A stretch of DNA of 64,000 nt from the NCBI GenBank assembly GCA_030753015.1, contig JASMDC010000004.1, positions 84,046-148,045 of the forward strand, read 5' to 3'. Position 1 is the stretch's first letter. Each line of letters starts with the position of its first letter. A program made the translations under genes and the position numbers. Source of the stretch: Candidatus Undinarchaeales archaeon (GTDB lineage Archaea; SpSt-1190; JASMDC01). Below the pieces are notes generated by a model that searched no databases, was not told the DNA's origin, and saw nothing but the letters and a program-made list of their open reading frames with translations. This document shows, piece by piece, positions 9,214 through 16,339 of this stretch.

Positions 9214-9909
9214 CTAGAAACCCCCTTCGTATGACTCTTCCTCAATTCTGCCCATGATCGTTCCCTCCGGATAGATGTAGAACACGTGGGGATCGGTCCC
9301 GAGCTCGGGCTTCAGCACGATGGTCGGGTTCTGGCTGATGAGCTTGAAGGCCTCGCTATCGGGATCGGTTAGGTCGCCGAAGACGCGTGCCCTTCCCGTG
9401 CAGTTGTCTACACAGACGGGCTTCAGGCCCTTATCAACCCGGTGGGAGCAGAACGTGCACTTGTTCGCCACGCCATCGATCGGGTTGCGGAAGCGGGCGT
9501 CGTAGGGGCAGGCGACGATGCAGTAGCCGCACCCGACACAGATGTCGTAATCGATGAGCACGATGCCGTCGTCCCTCTTGTGGGCTGCCTTCGTGGGGCA
9601 GACGGAGACGCATGGGGGGTCCTCACAGTGGTTGCACAGGCGGGGAAGGAACTGCCGTGAGACGTTCGGGTACTTGCCTTGCTCCACATCCTTCACCCAT
9701 GCGCGCCATTTACCCTTGGGGACCTCGTACTCGCTCTTGCACGCTATTGTGCAGCTGTGGCACCCGGTGCATTTGCGCAGGTCGATGACCATGCCGTAAC
9801 GCGGTCCGGGGTGTGTGGGATGTCCCGCCAGCGACGATATAGGCACCATCGCTGCCGCGGCGGCGGTTGCGGCGACCGCCTTTACTACGTTCCGTCTCTT
9901 TTCGTCCAA
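9214..9909 (-). CDS. Four-cluster ferredoxin-type electron-transfer subunit (PsrB/TtrB-like)
   Basis: Carries electrons between the NrfD anchor and the molybdenum subunit through four 4Fe-4S clusters. In 231 residues the Cys groups are CTGCHSCTIACK (near 47), CNHCEDPPCVSVCP (near 92), CVGCGYCIVACP (near 124) and CTFCSHRV with a later CVDNC. The N-terminus KRRNVVKAVAATAAAAAMV resembles a twin-arginine signal, as in TtrB. The start is TTG at 9909, nine bases after a strong GGAGG; no ATG in frame fits. It is the first gene of a run that continues through chaperone, moeA and tatA. Confidence 0.88.
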   Translation of the reverse strand: MDEKRRNVVKAVAATAAAAAMVPISSLAGHPTHPGPRYGMVIDLRKCTGCHSCTIACKSEYEVPKGKWRAWVKDVEQGKYPNVSRQFLPRLCNHCEDPPCVSVCPTKAAHKRDDGIVLIDYDICVGCGYCIVACPYDARFRNPIDGVANKCTFCSHRVDKGLKPVCVDNCTGRARVFGDLTDPDSEAFKLISQNPTIVLKPELGTDPHVFYIYPEGTIMGRIEEESYEGGF

Positions 9910-9939
9910 GCATATCCCTCCAATAACACGGTGATAGCG

Positions 9940-10026
9940 CCGGGGAGGTGCCCCGGTTTTTTAAAAGTTATCATCGAAACTTTGCATTTTAAAGATTATT
10001 CCGATATAAGTTTCAAAATAGAAACT
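9940..10026. promoter_or_regulatory. Upstream region of the molybdoenzyme operon: hairpin and GAAACT repeats
   Basis: Three elements lie ahead of the TTG start. A 6-bp GC hairpin, CCGGGG-AGGTG-CCCCGG (9940-9956), is followed on the plus strand by six T, which looks like an intrinsic terminator for plus-strand transcription or a leader hairpin for the minus-strand operon. A TATA-like ACTTTTAAAAAACC reads leftward at 9956-9969. An inverted repeat AGTTTC-6-GAAACT spans 10009-10026, and a further GAAACT lies near 9976, so the half-site occurs three times. A redox-responsive operator is an inference. Confidence 0.35.
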
Positions 10027-10125
10027 CTCTCTTCGATTGAACGTTTATTTTGTCCTATCTATACCCATTATATCCTTCAGTTCATAGGTTTCAGACCATA
10101 ATTATAACAGGGGGATAATCTGCCC

Positions 10126-10347
10126 TCATATCACGATCATGTACTTCATCGTAAAGACCTCGACGAGGACGAGAAATGACGCGAGCTGGAATACAGGAAC
10201 GGGCTTCTCTCCACCAAGGAACGCGAGGATGGCGAGCGGGATGATCGATCCCAGAACGATATTGATCCAGATGAACTGGGTGCTCATGGCGCCCTCCGTG
10301 AGGAGTTTTACGGTTTCATCCCCATTATCTGGGCGGGGCCATGGCCA
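10126..10347 (-). pseudogene. Decayed C-terminal fragment of a second NrfD-type subunit
   Basis: The minus strand translates without a start into about 70 residues that align with the tail of the NrfD protein at 8187. It has KLLTEGAMSTQFIW against KLLTEGSMSTLYIG, then IPLAILAFLGGEKP, and ends FTMKYMIVI before a stop at 10126-10128. Upstream, the frame meets a TAG near 10350, just after the nrdG stop. No matching N-terminus or partner genes remain. It is a remnant of a duplicated or rearranged operon, so the region probably once held a second oxidoreductase copy. Confidence 0.7.
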
Positions 10348-10362
10348 CTTCTACCACACGTC

Positions 10363-11055
10363 CTACCTTATCTGGCACGATGCCACATATCCCCCCACGA
10401 CCTCCTTCATGACCCGCAGCTCATCCTCGCCGGGGCTCCTCGCGTCCATGAGGTCCGGATCGAGGAGCTTCGATGAAGGGCGGAATCCCTGGAGGAAGAA
10501 TCGTCGGGCCCCGCGGACCATGGCCCCCACTTCCATGAGGTCCCCCTCCTTGAGCTGGGACCCGACGACGGTGGTCCTGAACTCGTGGTCGATCCCCGAA
10601 TCGATGATCGTGGCGATGCTTCGAAGGACCCGGTCCTTGTCGATCCTTTTCCGGACGATCGATCCGTACCTGTCCAGGGGCCCTTTCACGTCCATGGCGA
10701 CATAGTCGACGAGCCCGGAGCTTATCACCCTCGCGAGCCTGTCCGGGAAGCTGCCGTTGGTGTCCAGCTTAACGAGATAGCCGAGCCTCTTGACCTTGTC
10801 GAGGAAGTCGTCGAGATCACGGTGTAGGAGGGGCTCGCCGCCCGTGACGGTGACGGCGTCGAGCTTCCCTCTTCGCTCTCCCAGGAAGGACAGGACTTCC
10901 GCTTCCGGGATGGGAGCGTGGAACCGTTCCGGGTCCACGAGCTCGGGATTGTGGCAATAACCGCATCTCAGATTGCACCCCTGGGTGAAAACGACGGCCG
11001 AGAGCTTGCCAGGGTACTCTATCAGCGAGAACCTCTGGAGGCCGGCGATCTTCAT
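10363..11055 (-). CDS. nrdG: Anaerobic ribonucleotide reductase activating protein
   Basis: Radical SAM enzyme that generates the glycyl radical on NrdD. The 230-residue protein has the radical SAM motif CNLRCGYC near residue 27 and TGGEPLL near 70. The ATG at 11055 is two bases past the nrdD stop and sits behind GGAGGGGTGA, so the longer open frame is not used. The motif spacing CxxxCxxC is standard. It forms a two-gene unit with nrdD for oxygen-free dNTP synthesis, consistent with anaerobic growth. Confidence 0.93.
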   Translation of the reverse strand: MKIAGLQRFSLIEYPGKLSAVVFTQGCNLRCGYCHNPELVDPERFHAPIPEAEVLSFLGERRGKLDAVTVTGGEPLLHRDLDDFLDKVKRLGYLVKLDTNGSFPDRLARVISSGLVDYVAMDVKGPLDRYGSIVRKRIDKDRVLRSIATIIDSGIDHEFRTTVVGSQLKEGDLMEVGAMVRGARRFFLQGFRPSSKLLDPDLMDARSPGEDELRVMKEVVGGYVASCQIR

Positions 11056-11057
11056 GG

Positions 11058-13163
11058 TCACCCCTCCACGGCATACACGGTCCTCGTCCCGAACTCGGCT
11101 TTCTTTCCCTTGTTCCACTGACTCGTGGGCCTCAGGTACCCCACCACCCTCGAGAAGACCTCCGCTCTGCGCCCGCAGGTGGGACAAGTCTCATGCTCGC
11201 CTGCAAGATAGCCATGAGTGGGGCAGACGCTGAAAGTCGGGGTGAAGGTAATATAGGGTAGGCGGTAGTTCTCGCAGAGCCGTCGGACCAGGAGCTTGAC
11301 CGTGTCGGGGCTCAGGGGCATTTCACCTGCGAAGACGTGCAGGACCGTCCCCCCGGTGTACCGTGTCTGGAACTCGTCCTGCAGATCGAACGCCTCGAAC
11401 ACGTCGTCGGTGAAGTTCACGGGCAGGTGTGTGGAGTTGGTATAGAACGGCTCGGCCCCTTGGCCGTGGTGTTCCTCGTTGGCGCATATGATGGCGGGAT
11501 GCTTCTCCTTGTCGGCCTTGGCAAGCCTGTAGGACGCTCCCTCCGCAGGGGTGGCCTCGAGGTTGTAGTTGTTCCCCGTCTCCTCCTGGAACGTCACGAG
11601 CTTCTCCCTCATTGCGTCAAGGACCTTGAGCGTGAAGGCATGCCCGCGCTCGCTTGCGATGTTTTCTCCGAACAGGTTCAAGCAGGCCTCGTTCATCCCA
11701 ATGAGACCGATCGTCGAGAAGTGGTTCTTCCAGTATTCACCGAACCTTTCTTTGATATGGTCGAGGTAATGCTTCGTATATGGATAGAGGTCGTTCTCCG
11801 TGAACTTCTCCAGCGCCTTCCTCTTTATCTCAAGGCTCTCCCTGGCCAGGACCATCAGTGCGTCAAGGCGCTCCATGAACCCGTTCTCGTCATCGGCGAG
11901 AAAGCCGATCCTCGGCATGTTCAACGTGACCACACCGATGGAGCCTGTCAGTGGATTGGCGCCGAAGAGCGCGCCTCCCCTCTTCTCCAGGACCCGGTTG
12001 TCCAGTCGTAGCCGGCAGCACATCGAGCGGGCGTCCTCGGGACTCATATCGGAATTGATGAAGTTGGAGAAGTAGGGCACCCCGTACTTTGCCGTCATCT
12101 CCCACAATCCCTCCAACCGGGGATTTTCCCAGTCGAAATCCTTGGTGATGTTGTAGGTCGGGATCGGGAAGGTGAACACCCTCCCCTTGGCGTCCCCTTC
12201 CATCATCACTTCGAAGAGCGCTCTGTTGAAGATGTCCATCTCCTCTTGGAACTCCCGATAGGGCTCACTCTGCATGACGCCGCCGATAATGACGCCTTGA
12301 TCGGAATAGGCGCTCGGCACCGTCAGGTCCAGGGAAAGGTTCGTGAAAGGCGTCTGGAAACCCACTCTCGTGGGAACGTTCACGTTGAAGACGAACTCTT
12401 GGAGGCACTGCTTGACCTCTTTATAATTCAGCCCATCGTACCGTATGAAGGGGGCCAGGAGGGTGTCGAAATTGGATAGTGCCTGTGCACCAGCGGCCTC
12501 ACCTTGCAGCGTGTAGAAGAAGTTGACCACCTGTCCGAGAGCACTGCGAAAATGTCTAGCCGGATCGCTCTCCACCTTCCCCGGAACACCCCTGAATCCT
12601 TCCATCAGCAGTTGATGGAGGTCCCAGCCGACGCAGTAGACGGAGATGGTATTGAGATCATGGATGTGAAGGTCGCCGTTCACATGGGCCGCTCTCACCT
12701 CCGGCGGGTAGATGCTGTTCAACCAGTAGACCTTGCTGACCTCCGAGGATATGTAATTGTTCAATCCCTGCAATGAGAAGGCCATGTTGCTGTTCTCGTT
12801 GACCTTCCAATCGTTCAGCTCGAGATACTGGTCCACGAGGTCAACTCCTGCCTTCTCTGCGATCTCCCGCATCCGTGCATGTTGCTCTCGGTACAGGATG
12901 TACGCTTTGGCCGTCATGCGGTAGGGGGATGACAGCAGCACCTCCTCGACGACGTCCTGCACCTCTTCCACCGTCGGGACCTTGTGGGTGATCACCTGCT
13001 GGACAAGGCTCAGGACCTTCAGCGTAAGCCGCTTGGCGACCACCTCGTCGAACTCGCCCGTGGCCTCCCCGGCCCGCCGGATGGCGACCGTTATCTTTGC
13101 AGGATCGAACTTCCGGATCTTCCCGTCCCTCTTCCTAATTCTCTTGAATACATGGGGGGCCAT
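11058..13163 (-). CDS. nrdD: Anaerobic (class III) ribonucleoside-triphosphate reductase
   Basis: Reduces ribonucleoside triphosphates to dNTPs with a glycyl radical. The protein has 701 residues. An N-terminal ATP-cone regulatory domain (residues 1-100, RIRKRDGKIRKFDPAKI) precedes the barrel. The C-terminus has the zinc site CPTHG...CPTC (near 655-672) and the radical loop SRVVGYLRPTSQWN near 680-693, where the Gly carries the radical. All key parts are intact, with no intein. The gene is upstream of nrdG and separated by a non-coding kilobase from etfA. Confidence 0.95.
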   Translation of the reverse strand: MAPHVFKRIRKRDGKIRKFDPAKITVAIRRAGEATGEFDEVVAKRLTLKVLSLVQQVITHKVPTVEEVQDVVEEVLLSSPYRMTAKAYILYREQHARMREIAEKAGVDLVDQYLELNDWKVNENSNMAFSLQGLNNYISSEVSKVYWLNSIYPPEVRAAHVNGDLHIHDLNTISVYCVGWDLHQLLMEGFRGVPGKVESDPARHFRSALGQVVNFFYTLQGEAAGAQALSNFDTLLAPFIRYDGLNYKEVKQCLQEFVFNVNVPTRVGFQTPFTNLSLDLTVPSAYSDQGVIIGGVMQSEPYREFQEEMDIFNRALFEVMMEGDAKGRVFTFPIPTYNITKDFDWENPRLEGLWEMTAKYGVPYFSNFINSDMSPEDARSMCCRLRLDNRVLEKRGGALFGANPLTGSIGVVTLNMPRIGFLADDENGFMERLDALMVLARESLEIKRKALEKFTENDLYPYTKHYLDHIKERFGEYWKNHFSTIGLIGMNEACLNLFGENIASERGHAFTLKVLDAMREKLVTFQEETGNNYNLEATPAEGASYRLAKADKEKHPAIICANEEHHGQGAEPFYTNSTHLPVNFTDDVFEAFDLQDEFQTRYTGGTVLHVFAGEMPLSPDTVKLLVRRLCENYRLPYITFTPTFSVCPTHGYLAGEHETCPTCGRRAEVFSRVVGYLRPTSQWNKGKKAEFGTRTVYAVEG

Positions 13164-13256
13164 TACAATCTTCCTCTAATCCCAAGGAATCGGGGATGAG
13201 TTCCGCCCGGGGGTGGGGGTGGGTGGAAATGTCCTTCTTCGAAGGGGATAAAGATA

Positions 13257-13277
13257 CAATAATTGATTCTTTATATT
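13257..13277 (-). promoter_or_regulatory. Candidate nrdDG promoter
   Basis: Reading leftward there is a TATA-like AAATATAAAG (about 13270-13277), then the short inverted repeat CAATTATTG (13257-13265) at the place a repressor would block. A leader of about 85 bases to the nrdD ATG follows. Support is position and composition only. Confidence 0.3.
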
Positions 13278-13819
13278 TCCATGCTTGGGGTTGTTGAGTT
13301 GCCATTCTTCACCTGCGGAAATCGTGTTTGATTGGGCTGCGGGTCATCGGTTTTCAGAGTCTTTATAAACGTCACGGCCGCGTGTTAAGGTATCCCTATT
13401 GATACTATTTATTTAATAGTTATCGGGATTCTGTCGATTTTACATTCCCTGCGGCCGAGGCCGGCTGATTCATGGAGATTTTGATGGAATGGACCGCTCC
13501 CACGTTCCCACTGGGTTTGCAGTGGCCCAGTTAATGTGATCTCCGAGAGCGGCGCCTTTAGAGTCATTACATTGGATTTGAGGTAGATGAAGGCGTCCCA
13601 TGAATCACTCTCAATGAGCGTCGCCTCTTTATTCCACCAGATGAAGGCCCTTGAGCATCCCTCCGGACAATAGTAGGCGGTTCAACGTTATATACAAAAG
13701 GAGGGTGGCATGCCGGTACTCAGGTGGATCTCGTACCTTTCGGATTTGGTTCCCCCCCGGGAAACACGATATTCATCCTACCCATGAATTTGTGGGCTTT
13801 CTAGATGCTCCGCCACTAG
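13278..13819. other. Non-coding stretch between nrdD and the TnpB relic
   Basis: No convincing gene. A plus-strand TATA-like CTTTATAAACG near 13360 and another, GTTATATAC followed by GGAGGG and an ATG near 13710, would only drive a peptide of about 25 residues. An open frame of 98 codons from 13651 has no recognisable product and crosses the TnpB relic in another frame. The stretch may hold the left part of the dead transposon, but I could not find a left-end hairpin. Confidence 0.4.
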
Positions 13820-14157
13820 GCTGCAACGGCCAGGGCGGAGCTGGTCGAGGTGGAACCGAGGAACACGTCACGGATGTGCAGCCTGTGCGGGAACATCGTT
13901 CCCAGGGCGCGGATCAGCGCCCATCGGTGCCCGCATTGTGGGTCTGAGGAGCATTAGGACGTGAACGTCGCAGTGAACATTCTCGCAGAAACTAGGGCTG
14001 GACGAGCCCGAAGTCATGCCTGTGGAGATCCTGCCTCTACTCCCTCCCTGAACGCGGGGGCTAGCGGAGTCGACGAAACTGGAACTATACGCGGTTGTCC
14101 GCACGCCCGTGTGGTCACCGCTGGAAGCCCGTGGATTTATCCACGGGAGGATGTCAC
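13820..14157 (+). mobile_element. IS200/IS605-type element relic: TnpB C-terminus and right end
   Basis: In one plus frame I read VEVEPRNTSRMCSLCG, a zinc-ribbon half, then CPHCGSEEH, a TAG stop at 13955-13957, and DVNVAVNILAETRAG with RSHACGDPAST. This is the conserved end of TnpB proteins: a four-Cys zinc ribbon then the third catalytic Asp in DxNxAxNI. It is broken by an in-frame amber stop where Arg is usual and by another stop upstream at 13817. The remainder reaches a right-end stem-loop at 14128-14147. The nuclease is dead and no TnpA is present. It marks past transposition in an otherwise gene-free kilobase. Confidence 0.8.
14126..14157 (+). repeat. IS605-family right-end stem-loop
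   Basis: A perfect inverted repeat CCCGTGGAT-TT-ATCCACGGG (14128-14147) is followed by AGGATGTCAC. Such hairpin-plus-tail ends close IS1341/IS605-type elements and, in live elements, also form the scaffold of the TnpB guide RNA. Here it lies about 170 bases after the TnpB DxN motif, the expected distance. Confidence 0.7.
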
Positions 14158-14264
14158 CTACAGTTTGACTTCAACGGCCCTTTGCGTCGGAATTCCTGCA
14201 TCGTATCCTGGCGCTCATGGGATGCCAATGTCGGGAGGCCCGGTCGCCCATGCGACTCCTACCA

Positions 14265-15512
14265 TCATTCCTGCTCGTGTTCGCACACGTCTCTGACGTC
14301 GTCCTGGGACAACGCCCGCCGCAGCTGCGCCGTGAGCACGGGTATCACCTCGTTCACGTCCCCCACGATACCGAAGTCGGTGTGGTCGAAGATGGGGGCC
14401 TCCGGATCGTTGTTGATGGCCACGATGACCTCCGATGTCTGCATGCCCGCCATGTGCTGGACGGCACCGGAGATGCCGCAGGCGATGTAGAGCCGTGGGC
14501 TGACTGTCCTGCCGCTCAGTCCGACCTGATGTGCGTGATCGGTCCAACCCTCGTCCACCAGCGGCCGGCTCACGCCAACCACGCCCCCCAGGAGATCCGC
14601 AAGCTCCCGGAGCATCAACAGTCCCTTCCGGTCACCAAGACCGCGCCCGCCGGCGACGACCACATCGGCGTCGACGATGCTCTCCTCCCGTACACCACAG
14701 ACGATGTCAAGGACACGGATGCGCTCGGTGAGGCCGGACAGGTCGGACACCTGACGCGCGATGTCGCCCTCGTGATGGGGGTTCGACAGCGGCCTGGGGA
14801 AGGTGCGCGGGCGCACGGTGGCCATCTGCGGCCGGCTGTCAGGGCAGACGATGGTGGCCATGACGTTGCCGCCGAAGGCGGGGCGCGTCTGGAGAAGGAG
14901 CCGTCGTCCCTCGTGCTCGCCAATTGCCAGACCGGTGCAGTCGGCCGTCAGTCCCGTTCGCAGTCGCACCGCCAGACGCGGGCCCAGGGATCTACCCAGG
15001 GAGGTGGCGCCGATCAGCAGGATGCTCGGACACACCTCGCCTACGAGCCCGGCCATCGCCGCTGTGAGGGCTTCCACGCGGGGATTGGTGAGGCAAGGGT
15101 CGTCGAGCAGAAGGACGCGGTCGGCCCCCGACATCACCAGGGAGCTGGCCAGTCCTTCATCAACTGGTCCCGGCAGGGCGCACACCAGAGGCTCGGCCAG
15201 CTCGTCGGCCAGCTCCCGGCCCTTGCTCAGGAGCTCGAAGGCAACGTCCCGCACGGCATCACCATCGCGCTCGGCGAATACCATGACACCACATCCTTCG
15301 TCAGGTCCCCGGCGCGGGACGGCCTCGCGAAGGATGAGCGCCACCTCGGGACAGGCTTTGATGCACGCACCGCACAGGCGGCAGCTATCGTCGATGACGG
15401 GGTACGGATCCAGCAAGACCGAGCCGAAGGGGCAGACGTCGCGACACACGCCGCATCGCGAGCACCGGTCGCGGTCCAGATCGATGGCGCCCTGATCCCT
15501 TTTGCCGCTCAT
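14265..15512 (-). CDS. etfA: Electron transfer flavoprotein alpha subunit with N-terminal ferredoxin domain
   Basis: FAD-binding half of an electron transfer flavoprotein, 415 residues. The N-terminus holds two 4Fe-4S motifs, CSRCGVCRDVCP (near 17) and CRLCGACIKACP (near 45), fused ahead of the EtfA domain. The FAD site near the C-terminus is intact, with LYIACGISGAVQHMAGM and IFDHTDFGIVGD. The start ATG at 15512 overlaps the etfB stop (ATGA). It is the last gene of an operon with two glutamate-synthase proteins, which suggests that ETF rather than a GltD subunit feeds electrons to that enzyme. Similar ferredoxin-fused EtfA is known from caffeyl-CoA reductase complexes. Confidence 0.9.
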   Translation of the reverse strand: MSGKRDQGAIDLDRDRCSRCGVCRDVCPFGSVLLDPYPVIDDSCRLCGACIKACPEVALILREAVPRRGPDEGCGVMVFAERDGDAVRDVAFELLSKGRELADELAEPLVCALPGPVDEGLASSLVMSGADRVLLLDDPCLTNPRVEALTAAMAGLVGEVCPSILLIGATSLGRSLGPRLAVRLRTGLTADCTGLAIGEHEGRRLLLQTRPAFGGNVMATIVCPDSRPQMATVRPRTFPRPLSNPHHEGDIARQVSDLSGLTERIRVLDIVCGVREESIVDADVVVAGGRGLGDRKGLLMLRELADLLGGVVGVSRPLVDEGWTDHAHQVGLSGRTVSPRLYIACGISGAVQHMAGMQTSEVIVAINNDPEAPIFDHTDFGIVGDVNEVIPVLTAQLRRALSQDDVRDVCEHEQE

Positions 15513-16339
15513 AGGCCGCCATCCCCTACGATGCGCTGTTCGAGGAGCACCTGGACGAGCCCGGAGACCGCGTCCTCGGGATCCCCGTCGAACACCCTGC
15601 CCCGTGCCCGCTTCGGCGGCGGGAACACACGTACTACGCGGGTCGGTGAGCCCGCGAGGCCCAGGCGCCGGATGTCCACGTCGAGGTCCTTGGCCGTCAG
15701 TACCTTGAAGGATCGCTCCCGGGCCGCCATCCATTGTTCGAGGTCGGGCATCCGCGGCTCATTGATCCCCTTGACGACGGTGACGAGGCAGGGGAGGTCC
15801 ACCACGAGCGTCTCGACCCGAAGGTCCAGCTCCCGCTCCACGGTGAGCGCCCCTTCATCCGGCCCCGAGACGGACGTGACATAGCACACGTGGGGTATCG
15901 CCAGGAGCTCGGCCAGTCCCGGCCCCACCTGACCAGTGTCCCCGTCGGTCGTCTTGGTACCGCAGAGGATCAGGTCGAACCGGCCGCACGCCGCCACACC
16001 TCGGGCGAGCGTGTAGGATGTAGCGAGGGTGTCAGCGCCGGCGAAGGCCCGGTCGGAGAGGAGCACAGCGCGATCGCAGCCTAGGGCCAGCGCGTACCGT
16101 AGAGCGTGCTCTGCCTGGGGCGGGCCCATGCTCAGCGCGGTCACCTCAGCGCTGCACCCCGTGGCCGCCAACCGCCCGCGTATGCGCACCGCTTCCTCGA
16201 GTGCATAGAGGTCGAAAGGGTTGAGCTGCGAGGCGACACCGGTGCGCTTCAGCGTCCCCGTCCCCTCGTCGGTCTCCACCGTCTCGGAGGCCGGCACCTG
16301 CTTGACACAGACAATGATGGAGAACGTATCGCCGGTCAC
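15509..16339 (-). CDS. etfB: Electron transfer flavoprotein beta subunit
   Basis: Partner of EtfA; it binds AMP or a second FAD in bifurcating forms. The 276-residue protein starts with a GTG at 16339 that overlaps the preceding stop (GTGA) behind GGAGGTG. It has the family pattern IIVCVKQVPASETV at the N-terminus, QLNPFDLYALEEAVRI near 37, and CGTKTTDGDTGQVGPGLAELL near 125. The protein ends with a C-terminal arm. Whether it carries bifurcation-type FAD cannot be judged by eye. It is coupled to both its neighbours by four-base overlaps. Confidence 0.9.
   Translation of the reverse strand: MTGDTFSIIVCVKQVPASETVETDEGTGTLKRTGVASQLNPFDLYALEEAVRIRGRLAATGCSAEVTALSMGPPQAEHALRYALALGCDRAVLLSDRAFAGADTLATSYTLARGVAACGRFDLILCGTKTTDGDTGQVGPGLAELLAIPHVCYVTSVSGPDEGALTVERELDLRVETLVVDLPCLVTVVKGINEPRMPDLEQWMAARERSFKVLTAKDLDVDIRRLGLAGSPTRVVRVFPPPKRARGRVFDGDPEDAVSGLVQVLLEQRIVGDGGL

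Noticed and set aside
13651-13947. Plus-strand 98-codon frame before etfA
   Set aside because: It uses a different frame from the readable TnpB relic, so it is a by-product of that sequence.
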